A stretch of 9,967 nucleotides of DNA from Sedimenticola sp. GTDB lineage: Bacteria; Pseudomonadota; Gammaproteobacteria; Chromatiales; Chromatiaceae. Location of the stretch: the NCBI GenBank assembly GCA_027023915.1, contig JALVUB010000084.1, forward strand, positions 1 through 9,967. Direction: 5' to 3'. The notes below the pieces were generated by a model. It searched no databases. It saw only the letters and a program-made list of their open reading frames with translations, and was not told the origin of the DNA. This document shows positions 1 to 6,592 of the stretch, in pieces. The position numbers and the translations under genes were made by a program. Each line of letters starts with the position of its first letter. Within the stretch, counting starts at the first letter, position 1.

Positions 1-1082
1 GCCAGCAGACAACCGCCAAGAATGCCGATCTGCTTGCCCGCCACCAGGCCCATCATGATGCCCAGGCCGACGCCGCCCGGGAAGGCCTTCAGGGCGGCCG
101 CGTCCATGGTGACACCCGCGGCGAAGAGGGCGAAGAGCGGCAGAATGAGAAACGACTGGATCGGATGGAGGCGCCGCTCCAGCAGATAACCCGCCGGCAG
201 CATCTGCTCGGCGGCGCCGTGGATCTTCTGCAGGGCATCGAGCTGCGCCTTGTTTTCCACCATGGAGTGGCGGGTGAGCACGCCCTCCCGGAGGCGGGCC
301 TTCTGTTCCTTCACGGTGGCGAAAAAGGCTTCCGGCTCGATGGTGGCCCGCACCGGCACCACCATCGCCAGCAGCACCCCCGCAATGGTGGCGTGGACGC
401 CTGAAAGAAACACCCCCAGCCAAACGCCCACAATCAGCAGCGCGGTAATTACCGGCCGGCTGCCGCTTTTGCGCGCCAGCAGCGCCAGCAAAACCAGCAG
501 CAAAGCCGCCACCGCCAGGGGCAGGAAATGGACCTGCTCGGTATAGAAGAGCGCGATCACCAGCACCGCCAGCAGGTCATCGACGATGGCCAGGGCGGTA
601 AGAAACACCTTCAGGCCGATGGGCACCCGCTTGCCGAAAAGGGCCAGCACCCCCAGGGCAAAGGCGATGTCGGTGGCCATGGGCACGCCCCAGCCGCTGA
701 CCACTTCGCCGGAGCGGTTGAAGAGAAGATAGATGAGGGCCGGCAACACCGCGCCGCCCACCGCCGCCATCACCGGCAGCAGCGCCTTCTCCTTGGTGGA
801 GAGCTCGCCGATGAGCAGTTCCCGCTTGATCTCCAGCCCCACCACGAAGAAGAAGACCACCATGAGGCCGTCCTTCACCCAGTGGTCCAGGGTCAGGTGG
901 TACTTCACCCCGTGAAAAACCGCGCCCACGTCGAGATGGGCCAGTTGCCGATAGTAGTCGGCCCAGGGCGAGTTGGCCCATGCCAGCGCCAGGGCGGTGG
1001 CCAGGATGAGAACGATGGAGCTGGCGCTCTCGGAGTGGATGAACTGTTCGAGCAGGCTCTTCTGTTGGGATTTTCCTGACAT
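1..1082 (-). CDS. nhaA: Na+/H+ antiporter NhaA (C-terminus beyond the window)
   Basis: This is an inner-membrane antiporter that exchanges cytoplasmic Na+ for periplasmic H+ and serves pH and sodium homeostasis. The frame is open from ATG (codon at 1080-1082) to the left edge, giving 360 visible residues. AAGGAG at 1089-1094 lies six bases upstream of the ATG and fixes the start. The protein begins MSGKSQQKSLLEQFIHSESA and has many hydrophobic helices. The signature ATDIAFALGVL contains D138, and AIVDDLLAVLVIALFYT contains the D168-D169 pair; these correspond to E. coli D133 and D163-D164, the ion-binding site. The sequence stops in the helix reading IMMGLVAGKQIGILGG, so roughly 80 or more C-terminal residues are missing. 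A charged loop at about residues 243-307 is longer than in E. coli NhaA. It lies 64 bases downstream of recG on the same strand, with no clear terminator between. Identification is firm. Confidence 0.97.
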   Translation of the reverse strand, partial: MSGKSQQKSLLEQFIHSESASSIVLILATALALAWANSPWADYYRQLAHLDVGAVFHGVKYHLTLDHWVKDGLMVVFFFVVGLEIKRELLIGELSTKEKALLPVMAAVGGAVLPALIYLLFNRSGEVVSGWGVPMATDIAFALGVLALFGKRVPIGLKVFLTALAIVDDLLAVLVIALFYTEQVHFLPLAVAALLLVLLALLARKSGSRPVITALLIVGVWLGVFLSGVHATIAGVLLAMVVPVRATIEPEAFFATVKEQKARLREGVLTRHSMVENKAQLDALQKIHGAAEQMLPAGYLLERRLHPIQSFLILPLFALFAAGVTMDAAALKAFPGGVGLGIMMGLVAGKQIGILGGCLL

Positions 1083-1146
1083 GGATCACTCCTTGCTGCA
1101 ATCGGCGCGCAGTTTGCCCAAGTCAGCGCCAAAGTGCCAGCGGAAA

Positions 1147-3234
1147 TCAGGCTTGGACGTAGCGGGTATTGTGCCCCAGCCAACGGCCAATGAGAGAAGG
1201 AACCACCCCCGGCCTATGGGTCAGCAGTTTATCCGCAACGCGGCGGGCGGGATCTAGCAACTTCTGATCGCGCAGCAGATCAGCCACGCGAAACTGCATC
1301 TCGCCCGCCTGGCGCACGCCCAGAATCTCGCCAGGGCCACGCAGCTCCAGGTCCTTTTGGGCAATGCGGAAACCGTCAGTGGTATCGCGCATCACCGCCA
1401 GCCGTTCCCGCGCCTGCCGGCCAAGAGGTGGATGGTAAAGGAGCACGCAGTGGCTCTCGACGCTGCCGCGCCCCACCCGGCCCCGCAACTGGTGCAACTG
1501 CGCCAGTCCCAGCCTCTCCGGGTTTTCGATAATCATCAGGCTGGCATTGGGCACGTCCACCCCCACTTCGATGACAGTGGTGGCCACCAGCAGATCAAGC
1601 TCTCCCGATTTGAAGCGTTCCATCACCGCTTCTTTCTCATCCGCCTTCATGCGTCCGTGGACCAACCCCACGCGCAGCCCCGCCAGGGCCTCCGAGAGCT
1701 GCCGGGCGGTCTCTTCCGCCGCCTGGCACTGGAGACTCTCGGACTCCTCGATGAGAGTGCAGACCCAATAGGCCTGGCGGCCCGATTCACAGGCGGCGCG
1801 CACCCGCGTGATCACCTCCTCACGGCGCTGCTGCGAAACCAGCACCGTCCTGACCGGCGTGCGCCCCGGCGGCAGCTCGTCGATCACCGACAGGTCGAGA
1901 TCGGCATAGGCGGTCATCGCCAGGCTGCGGGGGATGGGGGTGGCGGTCATGATAAGCTGATGGGGCACCAGGCCGCCCTCGGCACCCTTGTCCCGCAGGG
2001 CCAGCCGCTGATGGACACCGAAGCGGTGTTGCTCATCCACGATCACCAGCCCCAGCCGCTGGAAGCGCACCTCCTTCTGGAAAAGGGCCTGGGTACCCAC
2101 CACCAGGGGAAGGACGCCCGCCGCCAGCCCCTCCAGCACGCCACGGCGCGCCGCGCCCTTCACCTGGCTTGAGAGCCAGCCCACCGGCACCTCCAGCGGT
2201 TCCATCCAGTGGCGGAAATTGCGCAGATGCTGCTCGGCCAGCAGCTCGGTGGGCGCCATCAGGGCCACCTGCCAGCCGGCTTCCACCGCCTGCAAAGCAG
2301 CCAGGGCCGCCACCACCGTCTTGCCCGATCCCACGTCTCCCTGCACCAGCCGCAGCATGGGGCGGGGCGACGCCATGTCCTTGGCAATCTCCTCCACCAC
2401 CCGCTGTTGGGCGCCGGTAAGGTCGAAGGGAAGCCGTGCCAGGAAGCGCGCTGGCAAGGTTCCACCAGCCGCCAGGGGCGGCGCCTGCAATCTGCGCAGG
2501 TTTTGGCGCGCCTCGCGCAGGCTGAGCTGGTGGGCCACCAACTCTTCAAACGCCAGCCGCTGACAGGCCGGATGGCGTCCCGCCGTCATATCCTCGACCG
2601 AAGCACCCGCCGGGGGGCGATGAAGATAACGCAGGGCGTCAGCCAGAGAGACCGGCAATCCTTCGGGCAGGCTTTCGGAAGGCAACAGTTCTTGCAGTAC
2701 CGCCCCCTGATCGAGCAACGCCAGCGCCTGTCCGGTCATTTCCCGCCAGCTGATCTGATGAAGCCCCTCGGTGGTCGGATAGATGGGTGTAAGGCTCTGC
2801 TCCGGAGGTGGATCATCCTCCCCCACGGAACGGTATTCGGGATGCACAAGTTCATAACTGGCGGGACCGTTGCGCACCTCGCCGAAGCATCGCAGCCGCA
2901 TCCCCCGTTTCAAGGCGTTCTTCTGCGCCGCGGTGAAGTGGAAAAAACGGAGAATGATGGCGCCGGTACCGTCCGAAAGATGCACCAACAGCGAGCGGCG
3001 GCGACCGAACCGGATCTCCACATGATCCACTTTTCCCTCGCAGACCGCCTCGTCACCAGGACGCAGGGCACCGATGGGCACCACCCGGGTGCGATCCTGG
3101 TAGCGACAGGGAAGATGGAACAACAGGTCCTGGACGCACTCGATCCCCAGCCGCGCCAGCCTCTCGGCGCGCTTGGGCCCCACCCCTTTCAGACAGGTGA
3201 CGGGGATTTCGGCGAGGGAGGAAATCTGGTTCAA
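1147..3234 (-). CDS. recG: ATP-dependent DNA helicase RecG
   Basis: RecG is a cytoplasmic superfamily 2 helicase that remodels stalled replication forks and branch-migrates Holliday junctions. The 695 residues match the family length (E. coli 693). The N-terminal wedge/OB domain covers about residues 1-160, with IYPTTEGL at 151-158. The helicase core has Walker A GDVGSGKT at 299-306, APTELLAEQH at 327-336, DEQH at 400-403, TATPIPR at 430-436, ATTVIEVGVDVP at 551-562 and QLRGRVGRG (motif VI) at 582-590. The C-terminal segment has LRGPGE and the ADLLRDQ region. The start codon is TTG (3232-3234): an in-frame TGA lies five codons upstream, no in-frame ATG exists near the N-terminus, and the alignment with E. 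coli RecG begins here. Its ribosome binding site is weak. It diverges from yjbQ with only 31 bases between the start codons. All motifs are intact, so it should be active. Confidence 0.98.
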   Translation of the reverse strand: MNQISSLAEIPVTCLKGVGPKRAERLARLGIECVQDLLFHLPCRYQDRTRVVPIGALRPGDEAVCEGKVDHVEIRFGRRRSLLVHLSDGTGAIILRFFHFTAAQKNALKRGMRLRCFGEVRNGPASYELVHPEYRSVGEDDPPPEQSLTPIYPTTEGLHQISWREMTGQALALLDQGAVLQELLPSESLPEGLPVSLADALRYLHRPPAGASVEDMTAGRHPACQRLAFEELVAHQLSLREARQNLRRLQAPPLAAGGTLPARFLARLPFDLTGAQQRVVEEIAKDMASPRPMLRLVQGDVGSGKTVVAALAALQAVEAGWQVALMAPTELLAEQHLRNFRHWMEPLEVPVGWLSSQVKGAARRGVLEGLAAGVLPLVVGTQALFQKEVRFQRLGLVIVDEQHRFGVHQRLALRDKGAEGGLVPHQLIMTATPIPRSLAMTAYADLDLSVIDELPPGRTPVRTVLVSQQRREEVITRVRAACESGRQAYWVCTLIEESESLQCQAAEETARQLSEALAGLRVGLVHGRMKADEKEAVMERFKSGELDLLVATTVIEVGVDVPNASLMIIENPERLGLAQLHQLRGRVGRGSVESHCVLLYHPPLGRQARERLAVMRDTTDGFRIAQKDLELRGPGEILGVRQAGEMQFRVADLLRDQKLLDPARRVADKLLTHRPGVVPSLIGRWLGHNTRYVQA

Positions 3235-3265
3235 TGGCCCAAGACTTCAGACAAAACCAGCTGCC

Positions 3266-3294
3266 ATGATTCATCAGCAGACGCTTACATTCAA
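3266..3294 (-). promoter_or_regulatory. Possible recG promoter inside the 5' end of yjbQ
   Basis: Read on the minus strand, TTGAAT (3289-3294) and AATCAT (3266-3271) are separated by 17 bases and each matches four of six positions of the sigma-70 -35 and -10 boxes. Initiation would fall near 3259, about 25 bases ahead of the recG start. The -10 box would overlap the yjbQ start codon. The match is weak and rests on spacing and position only. Confidence 0.2.
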
Positions 3295-3682
3295 CACCCG
3301 CGGGCGGGGCACGCTGGCCATCGACCACGAAGTGACCTCGGTGGTGCGCGCCGCCGGCGTGCGTACCGGGTTGTGCCATCTGTTCATTCAGCACACCAGC
3401 GCCTCGCTCATTCTGTGTGAAAACGCCGACCCCCAGGTGCGAAACGACCTGGAGCGCTTCCTGGCGGAGCTGGTGCCCGACGGATCGCCCCTCTTCCGGC
3501 ACACCGCCGAAGGGCCCGACGACATGCCGGCCCATGCGCGTTCCATTCTCACCAAGATGGATCTGACCCTGCCCATCAGCGACGGACGCCTGGCCCTGGG
3601 CACCTGGCAGGGCATCTATCTGTACGAACACCGCACCCATCCACACCACCGCCGGGTGGTGGTAACGGTTCAGGGGGACTGA
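3266..3682 (+). CDS. yjbQ: YjbQ family protein (UPF0047, secondary thiamine-phosphate synthase enzyme)
   Basis: This 138-residue protein has exactly the length of E. coli YjbQ and follows it closely throughout. Conserved blocks are the IQHTSASL region (HTSASL at 43-48), the following ENADP, the EGPDDMPAH block (DDMPAH at 85-90) and GTWQGIYLYEHR (112-123), ending VVVTVQGD. The family is a small cytoplasmic trimeric fold with conserved histidines around a putative metal site. E. coli YjbQ has weak thiamine-phosphate synthase activity, but its main role is unsettled. The frame is open upstream to a TTG at 3173, but that extension lies antisense to recG and is absent from the family, so the ATG at 3266 is chosen. 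No clear Shine-Dalgarno precedes it. It is transcribed away from recG, and the next gene starts 51 bases downstream. Confidence 0.95.
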   Translation: MIHQQTLTFNTRGRGTLAIDHEVTSVVRAAGVRTGLCHLFIQHTSASLILCENADPQVRNDLERFLAELVPDGSPLFRHTAEGPDDMPAHARSILTKMDLTLPISDGRLALGTWQGIYLYEHRTHPHHRRVVVTVQGD

Positions 3683-3684
3683 AC
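3668..3684. repeat. Perfect 6-bp inverted repeat GTTCAG-N5-CTGAAC
   Basis: GTTCAG at 3668-3673 and CTGAAC at 3679-3684 flank GGGGA. The repeat spans the yjbQ stop codon and ends 13 bases before the TACAAT at 3698. It could be an operator over the -35 position, a weak RNA hairpin at the end of yjbQ (no T-tract follows), or chance. Only the symmetry itself is visible. Confidence 0.3.
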
Positions 3685-3697
3685 GCCGCCGGGCCGC

Positions 3698-3703
3698 TAC
3701 AAT
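3698..3703 (+). promoter_or_regulatory. Candidate -10 box (TACAAT) for the zinc finger-waaF-cysC-waaC unit
   Basis: TACAAT matches the sigma-70 -10 consensus at five of six positions. It lies 30 bases ahead of the zinc-finger ATG in the only non-coding gap of this operon. No good -35 box is seen 16-18 bases upstream, where the inverted repeat at 3668-3684 lies. If used, initiation would fall near 3710. Confidence 0.35.
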
Positions 3704-3733
3704 AACCGCCTACGCATTGAACAATCAGCAGCC

Positions 3734-3913
3734 ATGAACGACACAACCAAACGCCCTCAAGCCGTAAAGGTCAGCCGCGACCAGCTTCCGGCAAGCTGCC
3801 CGCCACGCGGCGATGCGCTGTGGAACCGCCACCCGAAGGTCTATCTGCCGCTCCACGAGCAGCCGGAAGCCGTCTGCCCCTATTGCAGCACAAGATACGT
3901 GCTGGAGGATTGA
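3734..3913 (+). CDS. Small CHCC-type zinc-finger protein
   Basis: This 59-residue protein begins MNDTTKRPQAVKV and ends RYVLED. It has the zf-CHCC pattern (Pfam PF10276, related to the mitochondrial complex I subunit NDUFS6/Lpd6): C22, H33, C48 and C51, that is C-x10-H-x14-C-x2-C, with the family blocks LWNRHPKVYLPL (30-40) and CPYCSTRYVL. These four residues should bind one Zn2+. The bacterial proteins have no settled function. No strong ribosome binding site precedes the ATG. Its TGA stop overlaps the TTG proposed to start waaF, so the two are probably translated in sequence. The downstream heptosyltransferase genes suggest constitutive housekeeping expression but do not tell what it does. 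The family assignment is good; the role is unknown. Confidence 0.88.
   Translation: MNDTTKRPQAVKVSRDQLPASCPPRGDALWNRHPKVYLPLHEQPEAVCPYCSTRYVLED
3904..3912 (+). promoter_or_regulatory. GGAGG very close to the presumed TTG start of waaF
   Basis: GGAGG at 3904-3908 is followed after one base by TTG (3910-3912), which itself overlaps the zinc-finger stop TGA (3911-3913). One base is too short for normal Shine-Dalgarno spacing. Initiation therefore probably relies on ribosomes finishing the upstream gene, or on a different start such as the in-frame TTG at 3883. Confidence 0.4.
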
Positions 3914-4926
3914 GTAGCTCCGCTATCCTGGTCGTCGGCCCTTCCTGGGTGGGCGACATGGTGATGGCCCAGAGCCTGTTTAAGGTGCTCAAGGCCCAAC
4001 AGCCGGAATGGGCCATCGACGTGCTGGCGCCCGCCTGGAGCCTGCCCCTGCTGGAACGGATGCCGGAAGTGCGTACGGGCCTGAAGATGCCGCTGGGGCA
4101 TGGCCGCCTGGGGCTGGGCCTTCGCTGGCGCCTGGGCCGCGGCCTGCGGGGCCGGTACCAGCGGGCCATCGTTCTCCCCAACTCCTGGAAGTCGGCCATC
4201 GTCCCCTGGGCGGCCCGCATCCCCTGGCGCACCGGCTGGCGCGGCGAAATGCGTTACGGGCTGCTCAACGACCTGCGACATCTCGACAAGGCGCGGCTGC
4301 CCATGACGGTGCAGCGGTTCGTTGCCCTGGCCCTATCACCAGGCGATGCGCTTCCAGCCATTCCGCCCCCCCGCCTCCAGGTGACGCCCGAAGCGGTGAC
4401 GCAGGCGCTGACCCGCCACCAACTGCAAAAAGAAACAACCCCTTTGCTGGCACTGTGCCCCGGCGCGGAATACGGCCCCGCCAAGCGCTGGCCGGAAGCG
4501 CGTTATGCCGGGCTGGCGCGGCGCCACCTCGCACGCGGCGGACAGGTGTGGCTTTTTGGCTCCGAAAAAGACCACCCGGTGTGCGACAATATCGCCGCCC
4601 AGGCGGAAGGTTGCGTCAACCTGGCCGGCCGCACCACCCTGGCCGAAGCGGTGGATCTGCTGTCGCTGGCCGACGCGGTGGTGAGCAACGACTCCGGCCT
4701 GATGCACGTGGCGGCGGCGCTGGAGCGGCCCCTGGTGGCGCTCTACGGCTCGTCCGATCCCGGCTTCACCCCACCCCTGGGCAAAGGGCACGCCATCCTC
4801 CACAAGGGTTTGGATTGCAGCCCCTGTTTCGAACGGATCTGCCCCAAGGGCCATCTGCGTTGCCTCACCGAAATCGGGGTCGATGAGGTGGAAGGGGCCC
4901 TGGAACAACTGGTAGGAAACCTTTGA
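3910..4926 (+). CDS. waaF: ADP-heptose:LPS heptosyltransferase II
   Basis: WaaF adds the second L-glycero-D-manno-heptose to the inner core of lipopolysaccharide, using ADP-heptose at the cytoplasmic face of the inner membrane (GT9 family). From TTG at 3910 it has 338 residues (E. coli 348). Motifs are GPSWVGDM (10-17), LAPAW, PLGHG, VLPNSWKSA, a GWRGEMRYGLLNDLR block, CPGAEYGPAKRWP (183-195) and SNDSGLMHVAAAL (259-271), the GT9 nucleotide-sugar site. C303, C306, C311 and C318 near the C-terminus form a cysteine group seen in many non-enteric WaaF proteins. The start is uncertain: the frame is open to an ATG at 3820, but that stretch lies over the zinc-finger gene and is not family-like, whereas AILVVGPSWVGD should be near the N-terminus. 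Its stop is followed at once by cysC. Confidence 0.95.
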   Translation: MSSSAILVVGPSWVGDMVMAQSLFKVLKAQQPEWAIDVLAPAWSLPLLERMPEVRTGLKMPLGHGRLGLGLRWRLGRGLRGRYQRAIVLPNSWKSAIVPWAARIPWRTGWRGEMRYGLLNDLRHLDKARLPMTVQRFVALALSPGDALPAIPPPRLQVTPEAVTQALTRHQLQKETTPLLALCPGAEYGPAKRWPEARYAGLARRHLARGGQVWLFGSEKDHPVCDNIAAQAEGCVNLAGRTTLAEAVDLLSLADAVVSNDSGLMHVAAALERPLVALYGSSDPGFTPPLGKGHAILHKGLDCSPCFERICPKGHLRCLTEIGVDEVEGALEQLVGNL

Positions 4927-4931
4927 ACATG
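4914..4931 (+). promoter_or_regulatory. cysC translation start region with two in-frame candidates
   Basis: AGGA at 4914-4917 lies five bases before a TTG (4923-4925) that overlaps the waaF stop, and eleven bases before the ATG at 4929. Both are in the cysC frame. Spacing favours the TTG; the ATG gives a more family-like N-terminus (MKSENVVWH). The two proteins would differ by only two residues. Confidence 0.45.
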
Positions 4932-5528
4932 AAAAGCGAAAACGTGGTGTGGCACCAGGCCACCGTTACCCGTGAACGGCGGGAGAAGCTCAACGGCCAC
5001 AAGAGCTTCGTGCTCTGGTTCACCGGCCTGTCGGGTTCCGGCAAGTCCACCGTGGCCCATGCGGTGGAAGAAAGGCTCCACCAGGCCGGCTGCCGCACCT
5101 TCGTCTTCGACGGCGACAACGTTCGCCACGGCCTCTGCAGCGACCTGGGCTTCAGCGAGGAGGACCGGCGCGAGAACATCCGCCGCATCGGCGAGATGAC
5201 CAGGCTCTTCGTGGAGGCGGGGGTAATCGCCATGACCGCCTTCATCTCCCCCTTCCGCGCGGAACGCCAGTGGGTCCGGGCGCTCTTTCCCGAAGGAGAT
5301 TTCATCGAGGTCCATTGCGACTGTAGCCTGGAGGTGTGCGAGCAGCGTGACGTGAAAGGACTCTACGCCAAGGCGCGCGCCGGGCTGATCCCCAACTACA
5401 CCGGCATCTCCTCGCCCTACGAAGCACCGGAGAATCCGGAGATCCGGCTCCACACCGACCGCGAGTCCCTGGAGGAGAGCGTGGACAAGGTGCTGGCCTA
5501 CCTGAAAGAAACCCATCTCCTGGAGTGA
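4929..5528 (+). CDS. cysC: Adenylyl-sulfate (APS) kinase
   Basis: CysC phosphorylates adenosine 5'-phosphosulfate with ATP to give PAPS, the substrate for assimilatory sulfate reduction or for sulfotransferases. The stand-alone kinase has 199 residues from the ATG (E. coli 201), with no fused sulfurylase. The P-loop GLSGSGKST is at 33-41, DGDNVRHGL at 61-69 (APS binding), ENIRRIGEM at 82-90, and FISPFR at 105-110 carries S107, equivalent to the serine that E. coli CysC phosphorylates. KGLYAKARAG (143-152) and the TGI..PYEAPE segment complete the family pattern, so it should be active. It begins two bases after the waaF stop, and its TGA overlaps the GTG of waaC by four bases, so it is translationally coupled inside an LPS core operon. 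No cysN, cysD or cysH is present in the window. Confidence 0.97.
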   Translation: MKSENVVWHQATVTRERREKLNGHKSFVLWFTGLSGSGKSTVAHAVEERLHQAGCRTFVFDGDNVRHGLCSDLGFSEEDRRENIRRIGEMTRLFVEAGVIAMTAFISPFRAERQWVRALFPEGDFIEVHCDCSLEVCEQRDVKGLYAKARAGLIPNYTGISSPYEAPENPEIRLHTDRESLEESVDKVLAYLKETHLLE

Positions 5529-6550
5529 AGGTTCTCCTGGTAAAAACCTCCTCCCTCGGGGATCTGATCCACAGCTTCCCCGCGCTCACCGACGCCGCCG
5601 CGGCTCTGCCCGGCATCCGTTTCCACTGGCTGGTGGAGGAGGCTTTCCGGCAGGTGCCGGCCTGGCACCCGGCGGTGGAGAAGGTGCTGCCCATCGCCCT
5701 GCGCCGCTGGCGACGCGCGCCGCTTGTTGCCTGGCGTTCCGGCGAGATCAAGGCCGTGCGCCGCGCCCTGGTCGGCGAGCGGTACGACCTGGTGATCGAC
5801 GCCCAGGGGCTGCTGAAGAGCGCCTGGCCGGCACGCTGGGCCGGGGCACCCGTGGCCGGCTACGACCGCCGCTCCATCCGTGAGCCGCTGGCGTCGCGCT
5901 TCTATCACCGCCGCCATCCGGTGAGCCGCCAGCTCCATGCCATCGAGCGCATCCGCCGGCTTTTCGCACAGGCTCTGGATTATTCCTTTCCTTCGACGCC
6001 ACCGGACTACGGTATCGCCCAGAAGGAGGCCCGCCGCGACCGCACCCTCCTCTTTCTCCATGGCACCACCTGGCCCAGCAAGCTTTGGCCCGAGCGCTAC
6101 TGGATCGAGCTGGCGCGGCTGGCGGGAGAAGCCGGCTACCGGGTGGCCTGGCCCTGGCACGGCGAGGCCGAGCGCGAGCGCGCGACCCGGCTGCGAGCGG
6201 AGAGCGGCGTGGGCGAGCTGCTGCCGCCGATGGATCTCAATGGTCTGAAGGCCCGTCTGGAGACGGCGGCGGGCGCGGTGGGTGTCGATTCAGGATTGGC
6301 CCACATCGCCGCCGCCCTGGGCACGCCGGCGGTGACCCTCTACGGCCCCACCCGCACCGCCCTCACCGGCGCCGTGGGCCCCCGCCAGCAGAATCTCGAA
6401 AGCAACCTCGCCTGCGCGCCCTGCCTCAAGCACAGCTGCCCCCGTCCGGGGCAGGGGCTGGTGGAACCGGCCTGTTTCGAGTCCCTTTCACCCCAGCGTG
6501 TGTGGCGGGCGCTCGAGGCCCGCATGGCGGATTTTCCACCGAAAAAATAA
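5525..6550 (+). CDS. waaC: ADP-heptose:LPS heptosyltransferase I
   Basis: WaaC transfers the first heptose from ADP-heptose onto Kdo of the lipopolysaccharide inner core, in the cytoplasm at the inner membrane. The 341 residues fit GT9 heptosyltransferase I. The N-terminus MKVLLVKTSSLGDLIHSFPA matches E. coli WaaC almost residue for residue and includes D13, the proposed catalytic base; this fixes the start at GTG (5525-5527), inside the GTGA overlap with the cysC stop. Further marks are VIDAQGLLKSA (90-100), HGTTWPSKLWP with K186, VDSGLAHIAAALGTP (254-268) and LYGPT. C297, C300, C305 and C317 form a C-terminal cysteine group like that in the WaaF here. No separate Shine-Dalgarno is visible, so translation probably depends on cysC. 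It is the last gene of its operon; a hairpin begins one base after its TAA. Confidence 0.95.
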   Translation: MKVLLVKTSSLGDLIHSFPALTDAAAALPGIRFHWLVEEAFRQVPAWHPAVEKVLPIALRRWRRAPLVAWRSGEIKAVRRALVGERYDLVIDAQGLLKSAWPARWAGAPVAGYDRRSIREPLASRFYHRRHPVSRQLHAIERIRRLFAQALDYSFPSTPPDYGIAQKEARRDRTLLFLHGTTWPSKLWPERYWIELARLAGEAGYRVAWPWHGEAERERATRLRAESGVGELLPPMDLNGLKARLETAAGAVGVDSGLAHIAAALGTPAVTLYGPTRTALTGAVGPRQQNLESNLACAPCLKHSCPRPGQGLVEPACFESLSPQRVWRALEARMADFPPKK

Positions 6551-6570
6551 AGCCCCGCACGGGCGGGGCT
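6542..6570. terminator. Rho-independent terminator shared by converging waaC and hdrB
   Basis: AGCCCCGC (6551-6558) and GCGGGGCT (6563-6570) form a perfect 8-bp stem with the loop ACGG. Read on the minus strand it is followed by TTTATTTTTT (6541-6550 side), a textbook intrinsic terminator for the hdr operon. On the plus strand the stem is followed only by CTTCT, so it should stop waaC transcripts less well. The T-tract is formed by the A-rich last codons of waaC. Confidence 0.85.
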
Positions 6571-6575
6571 CTTCT

Positions 6576-6590
6576 GCCGGAGGTTCCGGC
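6576..6590. terminator. Second small hairpin between waaC and hdrB
   Basis: GCCGGA (6576-6581) and TCCGGC (6585-6590) form a 6-bp stem with a 3-base loop, two bases beyond the hdrB stop codon. It has no T-tract on either strand. It may assist the adjacent terminator or protect the 3' end of the hdr transcript. Confidence 0.4.
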
Positions 6591-6592
6591 GA

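Noticed and set aside
577..1101. 174-codon minus-strand open frame beginning upstream of nhaA
   Set aside because: It is a shifted reading of nhaA with an Arg/Gly-rich, unstructured composition. The nhaA frame has all the transporter motifs and the ribosome binding site. I checked for a frameshift in nhaA and found none.
3173..3265. N-terminal extension of yjbQ to a TTG at 3173
   Set aside because: The extension is antisense to recG coding sequence and is missing from YjbQ proteins, whose usual 138 residues are reached from the ATG at 3266.
2209..3420. 403-codon open frame on the plus strand
   Set aside because: It lies antisense to recG over nearly its whole length and then runs into yjbQ in another frame. 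It is rich in His, Gln and Arg and resembles no family. It is a GC-rich shadow of recG.
3820..3909. ATG at 3820 as the start of waaF
   Set aside because: The additional 30 residues lie in another frame of the zinc-finger gene, are proline-rich and have no counterpart in WaaF, which begins just before ILVVGPSWVGD.
4336..5516. Long minus-strand open frames under waaF and cysC
   Set aside because: They are antisense to clear heptosyltransferase and APS kinase genes and cross the boundary between them with no domain pattern.
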